Below, piece by piece: positions 1 to 7,347 of a DNA stretch of 22,845 bases (position 1 is the first letter of the stretch; each line of letters opens with the position of its first letter). The translations under genes and the position numbers were made by a program. Where the stretch lies: assembly GCA_013791675.1 (NCBI GenBank), contig VMTI01000228.1:1-22845 (forward strand). The letters are read 5' to 3'. Below the pieces are notes generated by a model, which was given only the letters and a program-made list of their open reading frames with translations, made no database searches and was not told where the DNA came from. The stretch comes from a bacterium. GTDB lineage: Bacteria; CG03.

Positions 1-639
1 ATGAAGACATTGATAAAAATATGCGGCGTGACAAATGAAAAAGACGTTAATTTTATATCCATGCTGGATGTGGATTTTATAGGTTTTAATCTCGCTCCCG
101 GCGGCAAAAGGACCGTTTCGGAAAACGCTCTCAAAAAACTTGTGCCTCTTGTGCCCGCATACATCACATCCGTCGCCGTTATGGTTAATCCGGCGATAAA
201 GGAAGTTTCCAGGATAATAAAAAAAACAGGGATAGGATGTTATCAGTTTCACGGCGACGAAAGTGTTGAGTTCATAAAAGAAGTGAAGGAGCTGGGCGTG
301 AAAGTGATAAAGGCCTTTAGGTTTCCCGACGAGGATTTCGTGGATAAGGCTTTGCCTTACGCTGAATACGCGGATTACTTTCTCGTTGATAGTTTTTTGC
401 CCGGTCTTACGCCCTCGGGCGGAACGGGTGTAAAGTATTCTTCTTCCATCGCCCTGAAATTGAAAGCGCTCGGAGTAAAAATGTTTCTGGCGGGCGGGCT
501 CAATCCCGAAAACGCCGCCGAAGCCGTGCGTGAGATAGAGCCATACGCTGTGGATGCGGCATCAGGAGTGGAGAAAAGCCCGCGGAGCAAAGACATTGAA
601 AAAATCCGCGCTTTTATAAGAGCGGTGCGCGGGGCATAA
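1..639 (+). CDS. trpF: Phosphoribosylanthranilate isomerase (TrpF)
   Basis: Cytoplasmic TIM-barrel enzyme of tryptophan synthesis that isomerises N-(5-phosphoribosyl)anthranilate to the carboxyphenylamino-deoxyribulose phosphate. The 212 residues match the family's usual length. Visible signatures are KICGVTN near the N-terminus, with Cys8 in the position of the catalytic base; QFHGDE at 82-87; LVDS, with Asp130 in the position of the catalytic acid; GGTG at 140-143; and the phosphate-binding AGGLNPENA and VDAASGVE loops near the C-terminus. The ATG is the first base of the window, so upstream control cannot be seen. It lies four bases before trpB and is read as the first visible gene of a trpFBA-accD-gdhA operon. 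Assignment is secure; only the exact start depends on missing upstream sequence. Confidence 0.95.
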   Translation: MKTLIKICGVTNEKDVNFISMLDVDFIGFNLAPGGKRTVSENALKKLVPLVPAYITSVAVMVNPAIKEVSRIIKKTGIGCYQFHGDESVEFIKEVKELGVKVIKAFRFPDEDFVDKALPYAEYADYFLVDSFLPGLTPSGGTGVKYSSSIALKLKALGVKMFLAGGLNPENAAEAVREIEPYAVDAASGVEKSPRSKDIEKIRAFIRAVRGA

Positions 640-643
640 AAAA

Positions 644-1858
644 ATGAAAAAACAAGAAACATCAACGCCATTAGGAACCGTCCCCAACGGCGCATATTAC
701 GGAGCTTTCGGCGGGCAGTTCGTGCCGGAAACGCTTTATAAACCCCTCAAAGAACTTGAGGAAGCTTTTAACAGTGCCGTGTCCGACAGCGGTTTTAAAA
801 AAGAGCTCAGTCAGCTTTTATCCGATTACGCGGGAAGGCCCACGCCGCTTTATTATGCGAAGAGACTTTCTGCTTTTCACGGGCGGTGTATTTATCTCAA
901 AAGAGAAGACCTCAATCACACCGGCTCCCATAAAATCAATAACGCGCTCGGCCAGATTCTTCTCGCCCGGCGTATGGGTAAAAAAAGAATTATCGCCGAG
1001 ACCGGCGCTGGCCAGCATGGCGTGGCCGTGGCTACAGCGGCGGCTCTCTTCGGAATGAAGTGCGTTGTTTATATGGGAAGCGTTGATATCAAAAGGCAGG
1101 CCGTCAATGTCCAGCGTATGAAACTTCTCGGCACGGAAATTGTTCCCGTGACAAACGGCGACGCGACGCTGAAAGAGGCCGTGAGCGAAGCCATCAGGGA
1201 CTGGATATCCGATCCCGCCGGCACATACTATCTGATAGGTTCCTGCGTCGGGCCGCACCCTTATCCGCTGATGGTGAGATTTTTCCAGTCAGTTATAGGT
1301 GACGAGACAAAAAAGCAGATAATGAAAAAGGAAAAACGCCTTCCTGATTATCTTCTCGCCTGTGTCGGGGGCGGTTCCAATTCAATAGGTTTTTTTCATC
1401 CTTTTTATAAGACCGCCGTAAAATTCATAGGCGTTGAAGCCGGAGGAACGGGAGGCTCTCCCGAAAACACCGCGGCGTCAATATGCTATGGTTCTCCGGG
1501 CGTACTTCACGGGGCTAAAAGTTATCTTCTGCAGAACCGTGAAGGGCAGATTCTTGAAACTCATTCCATCGCCGCAGGCCTTGATTATCCGTCGGTTGGC
1601 CCCGAACACAGTTTTTATCATCAATCAGGACGCGCTAAGTATGTCACCGTTTCCGACGCTGAGGCTGTTAAAGCTTTTGAGCGCCTCTCAAAACTTGAAG
1701 GAATAATACCGGCTCTGGAATCGTCTCACGCTCTGGCTTATCTTTCCAAACTCGCTCCGAAAACGAAAAAAAATGCTGTTATATGCGTTTGTCTTTCAGG
1801 CCGCGGCGACAAGGATATGGCAATTGAAAATAAGCAGGCATCCGGCGGCAAAAAATGA
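644..1858 (+). CDS. trpB: Tryptophan synthase beta chain
   Basis: PLP enzyme that condenses indole with L-serine to give tryptophan, normally in an alpha2beta2 complex with TrpA. Seen: HTGSHKINNALGQ with Lys97 as the PLP Schiff-base lysine, ETGAGQHG with Glu119 as the catalytic glutamate, the GGGSNS phosphate-binding loop, and ALESSHALAY and SGRGDKD near the C-terminus. Lys97 and Glu119 both sit ten residues later than Lys87 and Glu109 of the Salmonella enzyme, so the N-terminus is extended. The extension (MKKQETSTPLGTVPNG) is partly encoded by a 25-base segment repeated in trpA. No in-frame start codon lies between that segment and the conserved AYYGAFGGQF core, so the extension must be translated. 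The stop overlaps the trpA start (ATGA), consistent with translational coupling. Confidence 0.96.
   Translation: MKKQETSTPLGTVPNGAYYGAFGGQFVPETLYKPLKELEEAFNSAVSDSGFKKELSQLLSDYAGRPTPLYYAKRLSAFHGRCIYLKREDLNHTGSHKINNALGQILLARRMGKKRIIAETGAGQHGVAVATAAALFGMKCVVYMGSVDIKRQAVNVQRMKLLGTEIVPVTNGDATLKEAVSEAIRDWISDPAGTYYLIGSCVGPHPYPLMVRFFQSVIGDETKKQIMKKEKRLPDYLLACVGGGSNSIGFFHPFYKTAVKFIGVEAGGTGGSPENTAASICYGSPGVLHGAKSYLLQNREGQILETHSIAAGLDYPSVGPEHSFYHQSGRAKYVTVSDAEAVKAFERLSKLEGIIPALESSHALAYLSKLAPKTKKNAVICVCLSGRGDKDMAIENKQASGGKK
667..691 (+). repeat. 25-base repeat copy 1, inside the trpB 5' end
   Basis: This segment matches 1884-1908 at 23 of 25 positions. It contains ACCGTCCCC flanked by GCCATT and AACGGC, a near-perfect inverted repeat with one mismatch. 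It is read as PLGTVPNG in TrpB. The preceding ATGAAAAAACAA is also shared with trpA. It could be a REP-type element captured in coding sequence, or a duplicated translational control segment; the sequence does not decide. Confidence 0.8.
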
Positions 1859-2661
1859 AAAAACAAAAAAGTAATATGCCTGCGCCATTAGGCACCGTCC
1901 CCAATGGCATAAAATTTTCGGTTTTTGAAAAAGAAAAAGCTCTTAACATATTTTTTGTCGCCGGCGCGCCGAATATGGATGTGTCCGTTCAATGTTTAAG
2001 AAAACTTCCCGCAAGCGGCGCCGACATCATAGAAATAGGGGTGCCATATTCCGACCCTCTTGCAGACGGGCCGGTAATAAGAGACGCCTACGCGCGGGCG
2101 CTCGCGTCCGGCGTTACGCTCAATAAAGTGCTGGAGCTCGTAGCGGCCGAGCGCAGGAATGTGCCGGTGCCGATTGTCCTTATGATTTACAGCAATCTTG
2201 TCCTTCACCGAGGCGAAGATAATTTCATAGGTGACGCTGTCAAAAGCGGCGTGAACGGTCTGATAATTCCGGATATGATGTATCCTTACACAAAAAAATT
2301 TGCGGCCAAATGCAGGGCTGCCGGCATAGCTTTTATACCTCTGGCCGCCCCCGCTACGGAGAGCGGCAGAATACGCGATATTTCATTATCGGGCGACGGA
2401 TTTCTTTATTACGTCAATGTGGAGGGAATAACGGGCGTGCGGGAAAATCTTCCCAAGGGCATCGCCCGGCGTCTCGCAAAAGTTTCAGCATCTTCAGTTC
2501 TTCCCGTTATGAGCGGTTTCGGCATATCACGCCCGGAACACATAAAAGCCGTGAAGAAATATGTTGACGGAGTTGTTGTTGGCAGCGCTGTGCAGAATTT
2601 GCTTAACAAAGGCGAAAAACCATGGGCGCTGGTGGAGGAGTTAAAATGTTCTTTTTCATAA
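1855..2661 (+). CDS. trpA: Tryptophan synthase alpha chain
   Basis: Cleaves indole-3-glycerol phosphate to indole and glyceraldehyde 3-phosphate and channels indole to TrpB. Length is 268 residues, the usual size. The hallmark segment IEIGVPYSDPLADGP contains Glu60 and Asp71, matching the catalytic Glu49 and Asp60 of the Salmonella enzyme with an offset of 11. Other family features are LMIYSNLVLHRG, the GLIIPDM loop, YYVNVEGITGVR and the C-terminal VMSGFGIS and GVVVGSA phosphate-binding loops. The first 18 residues (MKKQKSNMPAPLGTVPNG) are an extension resembling that of TrpB and encoded by the same repeat. An internal ATG at 1876 is an alternative start, but it also lies before the repeat. 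The start overlaps the trpB stop by four bases; the 3' end overlaps accD by 16 bases. Confidence 0.95.
   Translation: MKKQKSNMPAPLGTVPNGIKFSVFEKEKALNIFFVAGAPNMDVSVQCLRKLPASGADIIEIGVPYSDPLADGPVIRDAYARALASGVTLNKVLELVAAERRNVPVPIVLMIYSNLVLHRGEDNFIGDAVKSGVNGLIIPDMMYPYTKKFAAKCRAAGIAFIPLAAPATESGRIRDISLSGDGFLYYVNVEGITGVRENLPKGIARRLAKVSASSVLPVMSGFGISRPEHIKAVKKYVDGVVVGSAVQNLLNKGEKPWALVEELKCSFS
1884..1908 (+). repeat. 25-base repeat copy 2, inside the trpA 5' end
   Basis: This segment matches 667-691 at 23 of 25 positions and is read in the same frame as PLGTVPNG. Its ends GCCATT and AATGGC are perfect inverted repeats around AGGCACCGTCCCC, so a six-pair stem with a 13-base loop is possible about 30 bases after the trpA start codon. 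Confidence 0.8.
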
Positions 2662-3455
2662 AAAAATCCGAAGACGGTTTGTGGCTGAAATGCGCCGCCT
2701 GCAACGAGATCACACACAAAAAACAGCTTGTGGCTAATTCCTATGTCTGCGCAAAATGCGGGAATTATTTCCGTATCGGCGGAAAAGAGTATTTGAATCT
2801 GCTTTGCGACGACGGGAGTTTTATTGAATATTTTTCCGATATAAAACCCACAGACCCGCTGAATTTTTATGACGTAAAAAAATATTCAAAAAAACTTAAA
2901 GAAGCTCAGAAGAAAACCGGCGCTAGCGACGCTTTCATCTGCGGCTTGTGCACTATAGATGGCGTCAACGCCTGCATAGGAGCGCTTAATTTCGCTTTTA
3001 TGGGAGGGAGCATGGGTTCTGTCGTCGGGGAAAAGATAACCATGCTTGTGGAAAAAGCGATAAAGGAAAAATTGCCCGTTGTCATAGTGTCCGCCTCCGG
3101 CGGCGCGCGAATGCAGGAAGGGATTTTGTCGCTGATGCAGATGGCCAAAACAGCAGGCGTTCTTGCGAAGCTCGCGCGCGAAAAACTTCCATTTATATCA
3201 GTGCTGACAAATCCCACGACGGGAGGCGTCAGCGCGAGTTTTGCTTTTCTGGGCGATATCATTATGAGCGAACCTCGCGCGCTGATTGGTTTTGCCGGCC
3301 CCCGCGTGATAGAGCAGACCATAAGACAGAAATTGCCGGACGGTTTTCAGAAGGCGGAATTTTTGCTTGAAAAAGGCCAAATTGATATGATTGTGGAACG
3401 AGCGGAACTTAAAAGTAAAGTAGCAGAAGTGTTTAATATTCTCATAGGGAGGTAA
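2646..3455 (+). CDS. accD: Acetyl-CoA carboxylase carboxyltransferase subunit beta
   Basis: Subunit of the carboxyltransferase that moves CO2 from carboxybiotin to acetyl-CoA, making malonyl-CoA for fatty-acid synthesis. The start at 2646 is chosen because GGAGGAG lies just upstream; a longer reading from 2622 would sit deeper inside trpA. Seen: an N-terminal zinc ribbon with Cys16, Cys19, Cys35 and Cys38 (two CxxC pairs), then the crotonase-like core with GGSMGSVVGEK, ASGGARMQEG, TNPTTGGVSASFAFLGD and FAGPRVIEQTI. At 269 residues it is slightly shorter than E. coli AccD (304). The alpha subunit gene is not in this window. A trpFBA-accD order is known from alphaproteobacteria, so the linkage is not unique. 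Confidence 0.95.
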   Translation: MFFFIKKSEDGLWLKCAACNEITHKKQLVANSYVCAKCGNYFRIGGKEYLNLLCDDGSFIEYFSDIKPTDPLNFYDVKKYSKKLKEAQKKTGASDAFICGLCTIDGVNACIGALNFAFMGGSMGSVVGEKITMLVEKAIKEKLPVVIVSASGGARMQEGILSLMQMAKTAGVLAKLAREKLPFISVLTNPTTGGVSASFAFLGDIIMSEPRALIGFAGPRVIEQTIRQKLPDGFQKAEFLLEKGQIDMIVERAELKSKVAEVFNILIGR

Positions 3456-3458
3456 ATC

Positions 3459-4727
3459 ATGAAAAAAGTTGATTTGGCGGGTGGCGCTATGAATCCGTGG
3501 GCAGTCGCGAAAAAGCAGCTTGCGGATGTCGCGGAAAGTATTGGGCTTGAACCGTGGATTCACAGCAAGCTCAGTGAATGTAAGAGGAGTCTGATTGTTT
3601 CCATTCCCGTGAAGCTGGATAACGGCGGAATGAAAATGTTTGAGGGCTTCAGGGTGCAGCACAACCTTGACCGCGGCCCGGGCAAAGGCGGAATACGCAT
3701 ACATCCGGGCGTCACACTGGATGAAGTGAAAGCTCTGTCTATGTGGATGACATGGAAGTGCGCCGTCGTCAATATACCTTATGGCGGAGCCAAGGGCGGC
3801 ATCACATGCGACCCCGCGGAACTTTCAAAATCCGAGCTGGAAAGAATGGTCAGGAGATACACCTCCGAGATAGGAATAATAATAGGCCCGGAAAAGGATA
3901 TTCCCGCGCCAGATGTCAACACGAATCCGCAGGTGATGGCGTGGATTATGGACACATATTCAATGAATGTGGGTTATCCAGCGCCGGCTGTTGTCACAGG
4001 AAAACCGGTGAGCATAGGCGGTTCTCAGGGCCGTCCCGAAGCTACCGGCAGAGGCCTGATGATAGTTGTCACGAAACTTCTGGAGAAAATAGGCAAAAAG
4101 CCGAAGGATATGACTGTGGCCGTGCAGGGTTTCGGAAATGTCGGCGGAGCGTTCAGCAAGCTGGTAGCCGAACTGGGCTGCAGAGTAATCGCCGTTTCTG
4201 ATGTTTCGGGCGGTATTTACAATTCCAAGGGCCTTGATATTCCCGCCGTCTCGAAATATGTTTCCGAAAATGGCGTTTTGAAAGGATACAAGGGAGCCGA
4301 TGTCGTGAGCAACGAAGAGCTTCTTGAACTTAAATGTGATATTCTCGTGCCGGCGGCTCTTGAGGGCCAGATTACCTCTGACAATGCCGCTAAGATAAAG
4401 GCGTCATATATTATTGAGGGCGCCAACGGCCCGACGACGCCTAAAGCGGATGAGATACTTGAAAGCATGAATGTTGTTGTTATCCCGGATATTCTCGCCA
4501 ACGCCGGAGGTGTTACTGTGTCTTATTTTGAATGGGTGCAGGACCTTCAGTCTAATTTCTGGAAATATGAACAGATAAACAACAAGCTGCTGGAGATTAT
4601 GTCCGAGGCTTTTGACGCCGTTTGGGATATTATGCAGGAAACCAAATGCAGCATGCGCCTGGCGGCATATAAAATAGCCGTCGGGAGAGTGGCGAAAGCC
4701 GTGCGTCTGCGGGGCATATATCCGTAA
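3459..4727 (+). CDS. gdhA: Glutamate dehydrogenase (Glu/Leu/Phe/Val dehydrogenase family)
   Basis: Catalyses reversible oxidative deamination of glutamate to 2-oxoglutarate and ammonia with NAD(P). Length is 422 residues, typical of the small hexameric class. Seen: RGPGKGGIR at 72-80, MTWKCAV with Lys100, the family signature PYGGAKGGI with Lys112 as catalytic lysine, PAPDVNT with Asp152 in the position of the proton-relay aspartate, and a Rossmann GFGNVG at 224-229. IEGANGPTTPKAD follows in the C-terminal part. Cofactor preference cannot be assigned by eye. The start has a strong GGGAGGT site a few bases upstream and lies three bases after the accD stop, so it appears co-transcribed with trp and accD. 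A downstream ATG at 3489 is less well placed. Leucine or another amino acid as substrate is possible but less likely. Confidence 0.9.
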   Translation: MKKVDLAGGAMNPWAVAKKQLADVAESIGLEPWIHSKLSECKRSLIVSIPVKLDNGGMKMFEGFRVQHNLDRGPGKGGIRIHPGVTLDEVKALSMWMTWKCAVVNIPYGGAKGGITCDPAELSKSELERMVRRYTSEIGIIIGPEKDIPAPDVNTNPQVMAWIMDTYSMNVGYPAPAVVTGKPVSIGGSQGRPEATGRGLMIVVTKLLEKIGKKPKDMTVAVQGFGNVGGAFSKLVAELGCRVIAVSDVSGGIYNSKGLDIPAVSKYVSENGVLKGYKGADVVSNEELLELKCDILVPAALEGQITSDNAAKIKASYIIEGANGPTTPKADEILESMNVVVIPDILANAGGVTVSYFEWVQDLQSNFWKYEQINNKLLEIMSEAFDAVWDIMQETKCSMRLAAYKIAVGRVAKAVRLRGIYP

Positions 4728-4902
4728 AAATTAAGCGAAATTTTGCCAGCAGTGAAAAAATACAGGAGAGCAAGGGTAATCTTTATCGTCCGTGACTTTT
4801 TAAATCATTGAAAATTGAAGAAGTCGGGATGAAGATTTAGGCGGCATATATTACCATGGCCGATGTTCAGGATCAGCGGAGGAGAACAATATTCCTCGGT
4901 GA

Positions 4903-4931
4903 TTTTGCTAATGCCTTTGATATGCTACAAT
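4903..4931 (+). promoter_or_regulatory. Candidate sigma-70 promoter for the bamA-lpx operon
   Basis: TGCTACAAT at 4923-4931 fits an extended -10 element (TGn plus TACAAT, five of six to TATAAT). The -35 position 17 bases upstream reads TTTTGC, which is weak, but extended -10 promoters tolerate this. The predicted start is near 4938, about 90 bases before bamA. It is the best promoter-like site in the only large gap. Confidence 0.4.
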
Positions 4932-4939
4932 AACAACTT

Positions 4940-5008
4940 ATGAAATACGGAACAAATAGCAGTTTGGAAAAAATGGTGGAAAAAATGAAAAAATGGGGAC
5001 GTCCTTAA
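4940..5008 (+). CDS. Possible 22-codon leader ORF upstream of bamA
   Basis: An ATG-to-TAA frame encodes a lysine-rich 22-residue peptide, MKYGTNSSLEKMVEKMKKWG followed by RP. It has no Shine-Dalgarno site; if the promoter call is right, its ATG is almost at the 5' end of the transcript, so leaderless translation would be needed. Its last codons and stop coincide with the end of the left arm of the inverted repeat. No homology is recognised, and it may be chance. Confidence 0.2.
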   Translation: MKYGTNSSLEKMVEKMKKWGRP

Positions 5009-5059
5009 TATTGTGAGGGGAAGATGTATATGAAAAAATGCAGGACGTCCCTTTTTTTT
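4988..5059 (+). repeat. Inverted repeat spanning the bamA start
   Basis: The left arm at 4988-5005 (AAAAAATGGGGACGTCCT) pairs with the right arm at 5042-5059 (AGGACGTCCCTTTTTTTT) at 16 of 18 positions, plus one G:T pair. The 36-base loop contains GAGGGG and both candidate bamA ATGs. The right arm encodes part of the bamA signal peptide. The T-run after a GC-rich arm also resembles a terminator half. It may be a REP or MITE-like element, a translational switch or both. Confidence 0.7.
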
Positions 5060-7318
5060 GCCGCGGCGGCGTTGTGTGTTTTCGCGGGTTATCTTGCGGC
5101 GGCGCCTGCGGATTTTGTTGAACGTGTGGAGATATCAGGCAATGTAACAGTTAAAACAAAAAAAATAACCAAAGAAATCGCCGTACGCGCGGGAGATATT
5201 TTTTCTGAGGAAGTCATTCGCGGGGATGTTAAGCGCATATATGATATGGAAAAATTTGAGAACGTATCTGTGGATATAAGCACAGGCGCCTCCGGCACGG
5301 TGATAAGGTTTGATGTTCAAGAAAAACCCCGTCTCAAAAAATTTAAATTTGTGGGAAATAAGGAAGTGTCGTCGGGTATGCTTCTTGAAAAAATTACGCT
5401 GTCCGGTGGCGATTATTTCGCCGTTTCCGATGTGATGAACGAAATACGCGCGATACAGGATTTGTACAGGGAAGAGGGGTTTTCAAAAGTGGCCGTGAGC
5501 CATTTTATCGGCGAGCCGGATAATAAAGGCAAATCCACCGTGACATTTTACATAGAAGAGGGAAAGAAAATTCTTATCAGCGGAATTAATCTGCCCGGAG
5601 TAAAGTCGTACAGCGTGAAAAAAATCAAATCGCTGATGGAATTAAAAAAGAAACAGATTTTCAATCCCGAGAAATTAGACGCGGATATCGCGAAAATAAA
5701 GGAATTTTATAAAAACCGCGGTTATGCCCGTTTTGAAATATCGGCTCCGTATATCAGCTATTCCGAAGACGGCGCTTTTGCGCAGCTGACAATTTTTGTT
5801 TACGAGCGCGGAAAATTCCGGCTTGGTGAAGTGACGTTTGAAGGCGCTGTTCTTAAGGACAGTTCTAAATTCGCGGATTTTATGAAGCCGGCTAAATTCA
5901 AAAAAGACAAAGTCTATTCGCGCAAAAACGAAGAGCAATTTACCGCTTCCATAAACGCTTTGTACGCTGATGACGGCTATCTTAAACTTCTGATAGTGCC
6001 CGAATACAGTTATGACGTCGGCAATGTGAATATTCTTTATAAGGTGCACGAGGGCGAACAAATACGCATTAACAGCATTTACATAGAGGGCGCGCGACGC
6101 ACAAAAGAGTTTGTCATCAGAAGAGAAATACATGTCGATGAAAACGATCCATTTAAGCTCAAAGAGGTTCGGGAGTCGCAGAGGCGCATTTTTAATCTCG
6201 GCTTTTTTTCGGATGTGCAGATTATTCCCACCGACACCCATATACCGGATAAAATGGACCTGACTTTTAAGGTGCAGGAGCAGCAGACGGGCATGCTTTC
6301 CGTCGGAGCGGGGTATTCGTCGGTGGACAGGCTTGTGGGAACGATGCAGATTTCCGAAACCAATTTCAGGGGCATGGGTCAGAAGCTTTCTCTTATGTGG
6401 GAGTTCGGCGCCCGCCGGAAAAATTACAATCTTTCATTTACGGAACCTTATTTTTTCGGGAAGAACCTGTCTTTTAACGCTTCAATATATGACATAGAGA
6501 GGGTGAAGGAGTATGTCAGCTCCTCTACGGTAACGGACAAATACCGCGAACACAAAAGGGGCGGCAGCATATGCTTTGGTAAACGCTTTAAGGATATATA
6601 CAGCGCGAACGTGACATATTCCTACGAATCTCTGAAGCTTTTTGACACGGATGATATTTACATGCTTGGGCAAAAAGCCATCGCCGACTCAAGGGGAATC
6701 ACTTCAAGCGTAAGGACGTCAGTTCAGCGCGACAGCCGTGATTATTTCCTGGATCCTACAACAGGCTCGCTGTATAAATTCTCCGAGGACACGGCTATGG
6801 GTATTTTCGGCGGCCAGAATTTTTTTCACAGGGAGCGTCTTCAGATTTCATATTTTTTTCCTATTGTGTGGAAACTGGTTTTTGTGAGCAATTTTGAGCT
6901 TGGAGCTGTCAGCGGCTACGGCAGTACCCCCGATGTGCCGGTGTACGAGCGTTTTTATGTCGGCGGCGGAGAATCAATAAGGGGCTATGATTATAGGGGC
7001 GAGATAGGGCCTGCCGAGGGCGGCAGATTTATGAATGTCAATAATTTTGAACTCAAATTCCCGCTGGTGCGGGAAAACAATATGACAATTTTGCAATGGG
7101 CTTTTTTCTTTGATTTCGGCGGCACTTGGTTAGAAAGAAGAGATGTGGAATGGGCATACGGCACAACGGATAATAATTTCAAAAGAGGATGGGGGATGGG
7201 GATAAGATTTAAAATACCCGCGTTTCCGGTGCGGCTGGACTGGGCGAAAGGGCTTGATCATGTCAAAGGCGAATCCGAGACGCAATGGTATTTTACAATA
7301 GGCGATATTTTTTGGTAA
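5030..7318 (+). CDS. bamA: Outer membrane protein assembly factor BamA
   Basis: Central Omp85-family component that inserts beta-barrel proteins into the outer membrane. The 5030 ATG is preferred because GAGGGG at 5015-5020 is about nine bases away; the ATG at 5024 leaves only three and adds two residues. The roughly 762-residue protein has a signal peptide ending near YLAAAPA, then about five POTRA repeats up to about residue 420. The surface-antigen barrel follows, with VGAGYSSVDR, ETNFRGMGQKL and FTEPYFFGKNLSF, the conserved loop-6 motif SIRGYDYRG near residue 650, and a final aromatic residue (GDIFW) as in the C-terminal beta signal. It is followed by skp-like and lpx genes, the classic context. 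The 5' end is unusual because the signal-peptide codons lie in one arm of an inverted repeat. Confidence 0.96.
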   Translation: MKKCRTSLFFAAAALCVFAGYLAAAPADFVERVEISGNVTVKTKKITKEIAVRAGDIFSEEVIRGDVKRIYDMEKFENVSVDISTGASGTVIRFDVQEKPRLKKFKFVGNKEVSSGMLLEKITLSGGDYFAVSDVMNEIRAIQDLYREEGFSKVAVSHFIGEPDNKGKSTVTFYIEEGKKILISGINLPGVKSYSVKKIKSLMELKKKQIFNPEKLDADIAKIKEFYKNRGYARFEISAPYISYSEDGAFAQLTIFVYERGKFRLGEVTFEGAVLKDSSKFADFMKPAKFKKDKVYSRKNEEQFTASINALYADDGYLKLLIVPEYSYDVGNVNILYKVHEGEQIRINSIYIEGARRTKEFVIRREIHVDENDPFKLKEVRESQRRIFNLGFFSDVQIIPTDTHIPDKMDLTFKVQEQQTGMLSVGAGYSSVDRLVGTMQISETNFRGMGQKLSLMWEFGARRKNYNLSFTEPYFFGKNLSFNASIYDIERVKEYVSSSTVTDKYREHKRGGSICFGKRFKDIYSANVTYSYESLKLFDTDDIYMLGQKAIADSRGITSSVRTSVQRDSRDYFLDPTTGSLYKFSEDTAMGIFGGQNFFHRERLQISYFFPIVWKLVFVSNFELGAVSGYGSTPDVPVYERFYVGGGESIRGYDYRGEIGPAEGGRFMNVNNFELKFPLVRENNMTILQWAFFFDFGGTWLERRDVEWAYGTTDNNFKRGWGMGIRFKIPAFPVRLDWAKGLDHVKGESETQWYFTIGDIFW

Positions 7319-7347
7319 AATCAGAAATGACGATTATAGGTGGTCAA

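Larger units (their letters stand above)
4728..5029. other. Intergenic region between gdhA and bamA
   Basis: This is the only gap of about 300 bases in the window. No confident protein gene or RNA gene is visible in it. From about 4900 onward it holds a candidate extended -10 promoter, a 22-codon ORF and the left arm of an inverted repeat that continues into bamA. The first 170 bases show only an A/T-only dyad just after gdhA and short open frames with no recognisable product. No GC-rich terminator stem was found. Confidence 0.6.

Noticed and set aside
3198..3704. 168-codon minus-strand ORF across accD and gdhA
   Set aside because: It lies opposite two well-supported genes, with no recognisable motif and no ribosome site.
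4726..4744. Dyad AAAATT/AATTTT just after gdhA as a terminator
   Set aside because: The stem is A/T only with a six-base loop and no GC pairs, too weak for an intrinsic terminator.
4856..4933. 25-codon ORF starting MADVQDQRRR in the gdhA-bamA gap
   Set aside because: There is no ribosome site, no recognised family, and it overlaps the candidate promoter; short open frames like this are expected by chance.
5042..5059. Intrinsic terminator at AGGACGTCCC plus eight T
   Set aside because: GGACGTCC alone has no loop; a stem needs the arm 37 bases upstream, and the site is inside the bamA coding start, so it is listed as an inverted repeat instead.
5675..6241. 188-codon minus-strand ORF opposite bamA
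   Set aside because: It is a shadow of the POTRA coding sequence; the bamA frame is conserved throughout.
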